Below, in pieces: positions 43,592 through 53,308 of a stretch of 64,000 bases of DNA (the first letter of the stretch is position 1; every line of letters begins with the position of its first letter). The DNA is from Rosa chinensis (lineage: Eukaryota; Streptophyta; Magnoliopsida; Rosales; Rosaceae): contig NC_037094.1 in the NCBI RefSeq assembly GCF_002994745.2, positions 24,901,001 through 24,965,000 of the forward strand. Reading direction: 5' to 3'. The position numbers and the translations under genes were made by a program. Below the pieces are notes generated by a model. The model ran no database searches. It was not told the origin of the DNA and worked only from the letters and a program-made list of their open reading frames with translations.

Positions 43592-44160
43592 AATGGTATG
43601 CTTAATATTGAAATGAGAATGGTATGCTTAATATTGAAATGTTGGATTCTCATCTGGACTCAAGTTGAAATACTAAGAGACATGGATTACTATTATATAG
43701 TGATCAAGTTAGATTGACATAAATGAAACTTCTGGAAAACAAGTTGAATAACACAAACATGATCAAGTTAGATTGGAATAGATACATTGAAATGCTCTGG
43801 AATGGGACATTATATAACTGCAGCTAATAACTTTCAAATCAATCGAGAAAGCTAGGTTTAAATTACAGCCAGAAAGATTAGGAAGCTAAATAGAGGTCTT
43901 GTTGCATGGAATCAAAAGTTATGCCAACTCATACTACATACAATCCATTATTCATACACATATCTCAAGAGAAACAAGCATAATATTTATTTCTTGCTGA
44001 AAGAGAAAGCAACGACATCTGAAAACCTTCGACGTACATTAAGCCTTGAATTTTTCCACTTCTGGGAAATTAGGCTCATCATTTCCCTGAATGCCCGAAT
44101 CTCCTAACATCATGTCAAAACAATTGACAGTCAAAAAACAATATTTCTAAAAGGTTGAAC
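43589..44160. other. Distal 3' flank of RLP4
   Basis: No gene. Matches 21720-22290. A 24-bp stretch (AGAATGGTATGCTTAATATTG...) is duplicated at 43590-43640. The flank is interrupted at 44160 by Copia-2 and resumes at 53206. Confidence 0.6.
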
Positions 44161-44363
44161 TGTTTTAGGGAATCAGAAATTGAGAGATAATCACTGTGTA
44201 TTCTCATTGATAATAGGGGCCTCTTTATATAGAGGATTACAATGCATAGAGATATAATTATACAACGAAAGAGAATCTCTAGATTCTTCTAATTAAACCC
44301 TATTACCACTAAGTCAAGTAACCTAGAGTTTGGATTAAACACAAATAGAGATATCCTTAAACA
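44161..44363 (-). repeat. 3' LTR of Copia-2
   Basis: 203 bp, followed by the polypurine-tract complement CTCCCCCTTGTGTTG. Confidence 0.93.
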
Positions 44364-44819
44364 CTCCCCCTTGTGTTGTCCAAACGCGGTGCTTCTCTCG
44401 TTGCCTTGTTAAAAATCTTGCCAAGTAACAAAAACCCAGTGGGACAAAAATAACCTCGGTCGAAGGGGAAAAAGAGCACAACACACCCTTCACGATTCGA
44501 GACGAACATGTAGACATCTCCCCCTAATGTCTGCGCCTCCCCCTGATGACTACGACCATGGGAGTTCAGATAATTTCCACAAGCCAATTCTTGCCACATG
44601 TTTCTCGATCGTGGATTTGGGCAATGACTTAGTAAACAAGTCTGCCTCACTGTCCTCAGATTGAACCTAGTTCACTTTGATCTCTAGGAGAGTCTGTCGT
44701 TGCTGATTATGCTTGGTGTTATCGCTTTTGATGTAGCCTTGCCTCATTTGTTCAAAACAAGCAGCATTATCCTAAATGCTCGTAGGCTCATCTGCGGTAG
44801 ACTTCAAACCACAATTGTT

Positions 44820-47331
44820 CGAACATGCGTAATTATGGATCCAATCCATATACATTCACGAACCACTTCGTGAAGAGCAATGATATCTGCATTGTTCGAA
44901 GATATAGCGACTATATAGGGTCTATTCTGTAGACCTCCAAGATGTCACGGTCTTTTCCCATGGTGAACACTTGACCGGATTGGGAATGACCTTTGTGTGG
45001 GTTAGAGAGTTACCCAACATCAGCAAAACCTTCCAAAACACATGTTGTTTTGGGATGGGGATAGTGGACGCAGGCCAGTGTTGGAGGCGTACCTGGTGTG
45101 TGATGGGTCCGAATCCATCATCTCTTTGTAGGGATAAAACAAGCCCATATCAATCGTACATCTCAAATATCGAAAGATATCTTTTACACCAATCCAATGG
45201 CGTCGCGTTGGTGCAGAGCTATATCTAGCTAACAAGTTCACAACATATGAGATGTCCGGTCTTGTGCATTGGGATAAGTACAATAATGCGCCTATTGTAC
45301 TAAGTAAGGCACTTCTGCCTCTAGCACATCTTCGTCATCATCCTTTCGACGAAGAGGATCATTTTCAGGATCAAGACTATAGACGATCATGGTGGTGCTT
45401 GAAGGCTTGACCTTGTCAAAATGCCTAAGCATCTATCGACACGATGCTCAAGTTCTAAACCGAGATATAATCGTGTTCTCCCAAAATCCTTCATCTCACA
45501 CTACGGATTTCAAGTGTTCTGCGATTTCCCTTAACTCTTTAAGGGCTTCTAATGAAAATCATGTCCAACATGAACCGCGATAGAATTACAAACTTGTTAT
45601 GGAAACGCGTGGGCATATCCCTTCCCAATCAAGTAGTCACTTTAGTGAGCGTTTCAACCTCTTTGTAAACGAGCTCCGTGGTCTAGAGCTACTTGACTTT
45701 GGTAAATGAAGTTCACCATGAACCTTTATGTATATTCCGTATCTAGATCCCTATAGAGATACGTAGTGACCACATTTGTAAGCTGCATGTTCAGTTATTC
45801 GGAAACTACCAAACTGACAAGGTAGTGGAGTGCAATGACATCCATTACGAGAGAATATGTCTCATCGTAGTCGATTCCAGGGCGTTTTGTGAGAAGCCTT
45901 GCCCCATAAGGCGAGATTGCCATCTCTTTTTCTCATCACGCTTTCTAACAAAGACCCATTATTCAATAGGTTTTATGTTAGGAGGTGTTGGCATCACTAG
46001 CTTGAAAACCTTCCTCTTCGTTAGAGAATCCATCTTAACCTGGATCGCATCTTTCCATTTAGGCCAAATCTCTCTACGTTGGTATTCATTCATCAACGGA
46101 GCGTGGTTCGATATCATCTGACTCAACAAACTCATGCGCAATGAAATACGCAACTACATCATCAATTATGATGGAGTTTCTATCCCACGTCTCATGTACA
46201 CTAGTGTAAGTTTCATAGAGCTCTATATTCTCAGGAATATGTTCTGACGTTGAGGCGTCCCCCAACGATAACCATAACCCGGAAGATACTCATGAGACGG
46301 ATTTTGAGTGTCGATGATCCAAGGATTGGTTTGTGCCAAGGTATCCTTCAAACCCACGGGCCCCCCACGCATCCTAGCTGGAGCCATGGCCTGTAACGCC
46401 AGAGTGCCACTCTCTTTGGCGTTGGCGCCATGCCTACCTCCATGTAGGGTGGCGCTACGTCCTCTCGTAGGGACGTCATTCCTTGCAGGTTTGTTTGCAG
46501 CATATTTGTGTGATCTCGTCACTTTAATAGGGATCAAGATGAGACATAGTGGGGACAGACCACGACAAATCCTGTCGTTCCTGTTGAACATCTGTGTTTT
46601 TATCTCCCCATAACGACGGGAAGACTGTCTTATCAAAGTGACAACCCGCAAATCTAACGGTAATGAGATCGCCTTGTAAGGGCATTAAGTGGCGGACGAT
46701 TGTTGGAGTCTCAAATCCAACTGAGTGGCCCATTCGTCTGTAAGGACATATCATAGTGCGCTGTGGCGGCGCAATGGGCACATAAATGGCTCACTCAAAT
46801 GTGCGTAAGTACAAAATACGTGTACCCAGTCACTAGCTGTAACGCAGAGGTACATTGAGTGGCGGTAGGTCGTAGACGAATTAGCATAGCTGCATGCGAT
46901 ATTGCATCATCCCAAGCAGATGTAAGAAGATTGGTGAGCATTACCAATGTTCAGACTACCATCGTAGTCGTTTCCGCGAGATCAATTTGGTGTGTACATG
47001 GGAATGTGATGTTCAACATCAAGCCCATTGCAATATCCATCGAAAATCTTTCGATGTAAACTCTCTAGCATACTCAAATCCAATTAACTGAATAGGATGA
47101 TCTGGGGAGTGAGCCCGTTGTCATATGATATGTGCTAGGAGTGTAGCATAAGCAGCATTGCAAGTGGACAATGACACAACACGTGACCAGCGTGTTTGCG
47201 TGTCAACCAACATCATGAGATATTTAAATGTCCGCAAGTTGGTTGAACTAGTCCACAGAATCCCTAAGGATTCTATGTAAGAACATAATGAGTATTTTCA
47301 TAACCTTTGCACAGGACGGTCTCAGTCCTAA
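44820..47331 (-). pseudogene. Copia-2 pol, 3' part (integrase, RT, RNase H), broken
   Basis: Matches Copia-1 768-3290. Pieces include integrase and linker (46781-46524: VGFETPTIVRHLMPLQGDLI), the start of RT (46153-45959: WPKWKDAIQVKMDSLTKRK) and the end of RT (45283-45020: YLSQCTRPDISYVVNLLARY). The frames do not join. Confidence 0.85.
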
Positions 47332-47336
47332 GTTCC

Positions 47337-47627
47337 TGATTATACGCATTTATATGCATGTAATTATATCTAAAACACTATAAATAAGCAAATCCTCATG
47401 TCAATTAATATGTAATTAATCCATTTTTATTTACTGTGTAGAAAATAAGCGGAATTGCGGAAACGAGAGAAAATTGTACAAAATTGGAACAAATTGAGAT
47501 TTCCGACAAAAAGACAGAATAATCGGCGGTCAAACATGGTCAATGTCAGCAAGAGAATGGAACCCGATTAGGAATGAGAACGTTTACGAAAGCACTTTGA
47601 GGAAGTGGAAGAAAAGAAGAAGAAAGA

Positions 47628-47664
<37 letters not shown>

Positions 47665-47965
47665 GAGCCGGACCTGACATGAGGCTCGTGAGTCGGTCGT
47701 CTCAGGCCCAGTGTGTCGTCGGGCCTAATTTTTTTTAAAGTAAATAAAATGTATGTTTTTTAAGATTAGTTTAGTTGGCAAGTTGCATTCATTTCTTTTA
47801 TGTTACCCCTAGCATAGGTTCTAATTCCCTTTCAGTTATGTATTTATTTGTCTTTTCAATTTTTTTTTTCTTTTCAATCTTTTTTATAATATTTTTTTTC
47901 TTTTTTATAAAAATGTAGGCCCATTTCTATTTTTCGCCTCAAGCCTCAAAATCTCAAGTCCGGGC

Positions 47966-48006
<41 letters not shown>

Positions 48007-49771
48007 TACATGATGAGTTCGCATTTAACCAACCTTTGGTTAATTAAAGTGATGGAAGCCACTGCACGTGAAGCAAATGTATTAATTAAACCACTTGGTT
48101 TGATTAAACCATGGTTTGACGTTTGATCCTCTCACCACGCACTCAAACCAATTTTCCTACATTTCCAGCTGACCACGTGCCAGTGTGCTACATTATCCAT
48201 TCCTTCCTTTTCCTCTCGACCCATCAGCCACCGATACATTTTGTCACCATTCGGGCCCAGGCCCATGAACTTTTAACCTGCTCCTGCAATTGATCACAGA
48301 TGACTGAGTATATATAATGAAGCTCATCCTCTCGACCCGAGACATCAGCACGAACAGTAGCCGCAGCACACCTAAAACAGAGGCAGCCCCTTTGGGCTGC
48401 TCTCTTTCCCATTCTCCTTCTCCATTTTTCATAATAGTTTTAGTTTTCTTTTGAGTATTCATAGAATTTCTCACACAAAGCTTCAAGGATCTATCAAATG
48501 ACTCAATCTCTACAAGATTCAAGATTTGGGTATTTTGTGGGGTTGTAATTCAAGGCTAGTCATGCTAGCTTCATAGCTATTTGTGACTATTCTTGTTTTC
48601 TCCTGCACTTCTCTACTCTTTGCTATTTGAATTTTGTAATTTTGATGTTCATAAATATGGGTTGTGAGTAGTTACTTTTGGGAGCTAGGGTTTCTAACTC
48701 TAGCTCAATTTTGATGTAATGGACATATTTTCAAGTGATAAATAATGTATTTTCATATGGGTGCACTCTAATTACTATGTTAATTGATTCTTGATGCATA
48801 AATTTTAGGGAATTGACCACTCTCTTTGTTATGTTTTGAGATTTGTGTTGTGTGATACAATTGGTGGTTCTTTTGTTCACTAGCTTCATGTAATTAGTGT
48901 AGTGTGTCAAGTAGTTGCTTAATCGAGAATGAATGATTGCCTAAGTTTCTATTTTCTTGTGCCCTTCGCCTTTAATCCTACACATTGTGGCCCTAACAAG
49001 GCATAATGATTAGGGTTAGAGAGTTCATTCTTGCCTTAGTCGGAAGAATGAATACCAAATTAGAGAAATTGACTTAGTGGCCTTAACCGGCATTAGGTAG
49101 AGAACTAAGTAATCGTTACATTTTAGGTTGTAACTATTGCATGCTTAAATTCCTAATTTCTAGAACTCTACGCCTTTAGTTCATGTTTTGGTAGCCCTAG
49201 TAAGGTACTAACTCATGAATTAGAGAGTTCATATTTGTCCTAACCGAAAATGTGAATACCCTTAAGGAAATTCGGCTTAGTGGCCTTGACCGGCATTAAG
49301 TACGGGATTTGGTTCTCATGAAAATATGTTTGTTTGCTTGAAATGTGTTCGTTGCATTGAAATTGCTAGAGAGTGATCCCTAGTACCCAATTCTATCTCT
49401 CTTTTAGTTCTTTCTTCATTTTTAATTGTTGTTGTTAATTTAGTTTTTGGCTTAGTCTTTTAGAAAATTAAAATCACAATTTCGAATGACAATTTCTACT
49501 TCATTGTAAATAGTCATCACTAGGCTCTTAGTTTTGATTAGGCTTTAGGTGCAAACCAAAGCCGAGCATTGCTAGGGCTTGGTGCCTTAGATTAGCATTT
49601 TTATTTATTTTCTTTTTCTTTTCCTTTTCCTTTTGTTTGCTTAGTGACTTTAGTTCCGACCACCCAAGGATTGTGGGTTAGCCACTAATCCCCGTGGTAC
49701 GATAAATTTGGGCATTATACTTCCCTATCTTGACAATGATACGTACGCTTGCGTAAATGTGTATCAAGTCA
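47337..49771. mobile_element. Solo LTR of a large, probably Ty3-type element
   Basis: 2435 bp from TGATTATACGCATTTATATG to GTGTATCAAGTCA, flanked by GTTCC at 47332-47336 and 49772-49776. Copia-1 shows the uninterrupted site (TTCCCTAAGGAACGG at 3288). There is no coding capacity and no second LTR, so it most likely arose by recombination between the LTRs of a full element. The length and end sequences suggest a Tat/Athila-type Ty3 family; that assignment is inferred. Short ORFs inside are not supported. Confidence 0.85.
47663..47968. mobile_element. Small hAT-like MITE inside the solo LTR
   Basis: 306 bp. The ends read CAGAGCCGGACCTGA and, inverted, CAGGCCCGGACTTGA (12 of 15 alike). It lies between TA repeats; TATATATT and TATATATA could be an 8-bp duplication. 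CAG-starting GC-rich ends suit non-autonomous hAT elements. Confidence 0.6.
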
Positions 49772-49776
49772 GTTCC

Positions 49777-50860
49777 CTAAGGAACGGGCTTTGTAAAAAC
49801 GAGCGAGAGGCTTTAGAAGCAACCAATGAGGATTTTGGTAGGGCCTGAGCGTCTAAAACGCTATTTGAAGCAAGTTGGTGATTGCAGCATCACCTGGGGC
49901 GCCATCACCATGATGGACGCCATCCATGGCGTCATGGATAGGAACTACGCCAGCCCTAGTCTGATGGTGGACGGAGGCGGTGCCCTAGGCAATAGCGTCG
50001 GTCACACTTAGTCTAGGAATCAACTTTTGATTCATGCTTCATTTCGCTCGAGAGAAAAGATGTCCGTGTGAAGTCATTGTAGACAGATCATCATATCATG
50101 ACTAGGATGATCTATCCTGTCGTGACAAAGCCAATACATGTCTAAATTCAAGAGATATTTTCTCATAACTTTTATTGGATTAATAACTCGAATAGTGACA
50201 TAGAGTCCACTAGAGAGACACATAAACTACTCTAAGATGAGTCTTTGTTCGCAATCATTAGAGGTAATGCAAAGGAACTCATTTCCGTTCTCTACATGTA
50301 TTTTCGCATGGAATTCGTTGGCTATTCATAGGGTACGATTTGCCCTAAGAGCGTAGAGAGTTTCTGTGACAGCTGTAATCAAGGTGCCATTTGGCAAGTG
50401 GAACTTGGGCTATTCCATGTCCTTGAATTGATACTGATGGCCCAGCCATCGTAGTCACAAAGTCATATGCTCAGAATCAAAATGGAGTCATAATGAAAAG
50501 AACTTGAAATTTTATTCATAAGCCAACAGAGTACATCATTGTCTCTTAACCATTAGGAGAATCTAATCCAAATGCTAGCTAATGCAAAACAATGGTAGTC
50601 GTCTAACTTCTTTCTGTAATTCCAAAATAAATGTGACCAGGTGAGTAGTGAGATGTCGGTGGAGCAAGGCTCGCTTAAGTACCACTAATCTCAGAACCTT
50701 CCTAGACATCACACTTACTTTGGGTGAGCCTACTTTGAAGAAAGACTAAACCATTGCCATTTACTACAAAGTATATGGCAATTGCCTATTATATCTCTTG
50801 GAAAAATAAAGACTTAAACAGAATGGGCGATCTATTGATCCCAGCCAGATTTGTAGTCTT
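49777..50860 (-). pseudogene. Copia-2 pol, 5' part (protease/GAG-pre-integrase region), broken
   Basis: Matches Copia-1 3290-4440. No open frame of useful length. The solo LTR separates it from the integrase part. Confidence 0.75.
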
Positions 50861-50867
50861 CAACCCT

Positions 50868-51908
50868 TCACTCTAGATCATCTTCTTGATCTTCTTGTTC
50901 CACATAGTGAGCTTCTCTTGCTTCACAATATGCTTTGTAGGCGGTGACAAGTTCTTCACGAGCTCTACAAATGTGTGCCCAATGATCAGACACTCCACAT
51001 CGAGAACATACATCTCTTTGCTCGAACTCCATTGATTGAGGCGCTTTGAAAGCGTCATTTAGATGGCTCTTAGTGTTGGTGGCACCACCAACATGGCCAG
51101 AGGCGTTGCCTCCCTCTCTCTTTCCACGTTTACCTCTTCGGTTCCGTGTTCGCCTATTTTGGATGTTACCTTCCCAAGTAGAGCAATTATATGGACCAGA
51201 ATGTCTAGAAGTATCCCTAAGATTAGGGTTTCGCTCTTGGCGCCCTCTCTTAGAGGTGCGACTATAATTGGATTCCGGAATATGCTCTGTTTCTACGGAT
51301 CTCGAATTATAGTTCTTCACAAGGATATTGTCATGCTTTTCAGCGACATTCATAGCTCCAATGAGCTCATGAAACCTTGTGATCCGTCTTGCATTAACAT
51401 CGATTCGATAGTTCTTAGCAACCATCAATGCAGAGACGGGGAAGGTAGAGAGAGTCTTCTCAATCAACATCGCATCTGTGATCTCTTTAGTACAGAATTC
51501 CATTAAGGATTTGATGCGAAGTGCTTCCGAGTTATAGTCAAGAACTGACTTGAAATCACAGAAGCGGAGGCTATGCCATCTCACTTCTAGGTCAGGAAGC
51601 AAGGAGTCACGGACGTTGCCAAATCTTTCTTCGAGTGAGACCCACAGCCTCATATACTCGTACTGGAACGAATCATCCATATGACGAGTCATTAGGATAA
51701 TGGCTTTTGCCTTATTTGCCTCTAAGGCTGCTCTATTTGCTTCCAAAGCTTGAGCTTGCTCAACAGTTAGCACGTCCTGGCTAGGCTCGAGAATCATATC
51801 CAGGATTCCATCAGCCTTGAGATGCTGGCGGATATCACGAACCCACCTGTGATATCCAGAGCCAGTTGTTCCCAATGGAGCAAAGTCCAATTTGTTCAGG
51901 TTACTCAT
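50868..51908 (-). CDS. Copia-2 gag, open
   Basis: 346 residues from the ATG at 51908 (MSNLNKLDFAPLG). It holds a UBN2-type gag domain, an arginine-rich stretch (RTRNRRGKRGKREGG), one zinc knuckle (CSRCGVSDHWAHIC) and an acidic end (QEDQEDDLE). It is longer at the C-terminus than Copia-1 gag because the TAG there is TAC here. An 18-bp in-frame deletion removes NEEDPR-like residues that Copia-1 keeps. It would assemble particles and could still be translated, although the element lacks a working pol. Confidence 0.85.
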   Translation of the reverse strand: MSNLNKLDFAPLGTTGSGYHRWVRDIRQHLKADGILDMILEPSQDVLTVEQAQALEANRAALEANKAKAIILMTRHMDDSFQYEYMRLWVSLEERFGNVRDSLLPDLEVRWHSLRFCDFKSVLDYNSEALRIKSLMEFCTKEITDAMLIEKTLSTFPVSALMVAKNYRIDVNARRITRFHELIGAMNVAEKHDNILVKNYNSRSVETEHIPESNYSRTSKRGRQERNPNLRDTSRHSGPYNCSTWEGNIQNRRTRNRRGKRGKREGGNASGHVGGATNTKSHLNDAFKAPQSMEFEQRDVCSRCGVSDHWAHICRAREELVTAYKAYCEAREAHYVEQEDQEDDLE

Positions 51909-53002
51909 CTTGAAAGAGAACAAGAAATTAGGGTTAGTTTCGGAGCGAAATAGGCTATCACGAAAACATATGAAATTTCTGAGCGTAATCGCTTCCAAGA
52001 AATTAGGAATTTCCGAGTGTAGTCGCTTCCAAGAAATTCGATTCCAAGAGATATTGGATTAGATCGAAACAATGATGTAAGTGGTCGATCATAAATTCTC
52101 TACAAACTCTAAGTTTGGAGATCTCAACAAGCTCTAAGCTTGGAGTGAGCACGAACCCCCACAGTTAGGCTTAATTTGGTCTCCCCTATGATAAAGAAAG
52201 GGGGGTAGAAGAAGGGAGGTTGCAAGTCCCCGAAAAAGAAGAGAAATTGAATTTAAAAACTCTAAAAACGGGAACGTTTAATAAAAAATACCTTGAAATA
52301 GGTCGCCGGAAAATTTGGCCTGAAAAAGTCGCAGGAAAAATGGCCAGAAAAAGTGCCCGGAAAATGGACGGAAAAGTGGCCGGAAAAGTGTTGACCGGCG
52401 TTGACTGACCGTTGACCGGGGGTGCTGACGTGGCAGTCTGGATGATGACGTGGCAGCTGACTGGACGCCTGCGTGTATGCTGACGTGGTAGGGACGTTCT
52501 GAGGCTCGGCGGCTCGGCTGATTCACGTGGGCTCCGTTGGGGCCTGCTGCAAGTGGGCTCGACTGTGGGCTTCAGCAGTTGGGCTTGACTGTGGGCTGCA
52601 GCAGTTGGGCTTGGGCTGCACAGGTTTCCTTTTTTTTTTTGTTTCTTTCTGCCGGTTCTGCTGCAAGTGGACTCCGGTGGCTGGTTCGGTTGAATTTTGG
52701 CCGGTTCCGGTGGTGATTTTTCAGATTCCGGATTCTGGGGACGAGGTGCAGCTACTAACAAAAGGTGGCCGTGAAGGGTGGACGGGAAGATGGCGAACCG
52801 CACAGGAGATAGTTGGATTTTTCTTGGGAGGCCTGTTTGAACACTTCCGGTGCCCGGTTCAGGTTGATTCCGGCCGGTTTTGGGGGTGGTGCTGCCGGTT
52901 CTGGGTTCCTAGGATTGAGAGCTTCAAGGTAGGTGGCGGTGGTTTCTGATATTCGAAGGTTACGAATTTAGGGTTTCAGGGTTAGGGCTCGTGCTGATAA
53001 CG
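51909..53002 (-). other. Copia-2 leader, GC-rich and unlike the Copia-1 leader
   Basis: The first about 250 bp next to gag match Copia-1, then the sequence is different: GC-rich with repeated CCGGAAAA and GACGTGGCAG motifs (52310-52480). The end by the LTR again reads the shared primer-site region (about 52983-53002). A 205-codon minus-strand frame (52186-52803) is proline-rich and has no homology I recognise. Confidence 0.6.
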
Positions 53003-53205
53003 TGTTTTAGGGAATCAGAAATTGAGAGATAATCGCTGTGTATTCTCATTGATAATAGGGGCCTCTTTATATAGAGGATTACAATGCATAGAGATATAAT
53101 TATACAAGGAAAGAGAATCTCTAGATTCTTCTAATTAAACCTTATTACTACTAGGTCAAGTAACCTAGAGTTTGGATTAAACACAAATAGAGATATCCTT
53201 AAACA
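53003..53205 (-). repeat. 5' LTR of Copia-2
   Basis: 203 bp, partner of 44161-44363. Confidence 0.93.
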
Positions 53206-53308
53206 TAAATATTTTGTGTTTCCAAATGATTGTTATACTATAAATTTGAAGAGTTTAAGTATATCTAGCCAGAAATATAAACACTAGAAAAAATAAGTAT
53301 TATGTAGC

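Larger units (their letters stand above)
44161..53205 (-). mobile_element. Ty1/Copia LTR retrotransposon with nested insertions (Copia-2)
   Basis: LTRs of 203 bp (44161-44363 and 53003-53205) begin TGTTTTAGGG and end CCTTAAACA. They differ at about five positions, fewer than in Copia-1, so this insertion is younger. The internal region is closely related to Copia-1. It sits in the 3' flank of RLP4. The left flank ends TGAAC and the right begins TAAAT, so the 5-bp duplication is not intact. A 2435-bp solo LTR is nested inside pol, which explains the total of 9045 bp. Pol is broken, so it is not autonomous. Confidence 0.95.

Noticed and set aside
48224..48522. Short minus-strand ORFs in the solo LTR
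   Set aside because: They lie within a non-coding LTR and have no homology I recognise.
49826..50011. Plus-strand ORF shared with 3340-3525
   Set aside because: Conserved only because both Copia elements share the underlying pol sequence on the other strand.
52186..52803. 205-codon proline-rich minus-strand ORF
   Set aside because: It lies in the Copia-2 leader in GC-rich repeated DNA and has no domain I recognise. Open frames are expected in GC-rich sequence.
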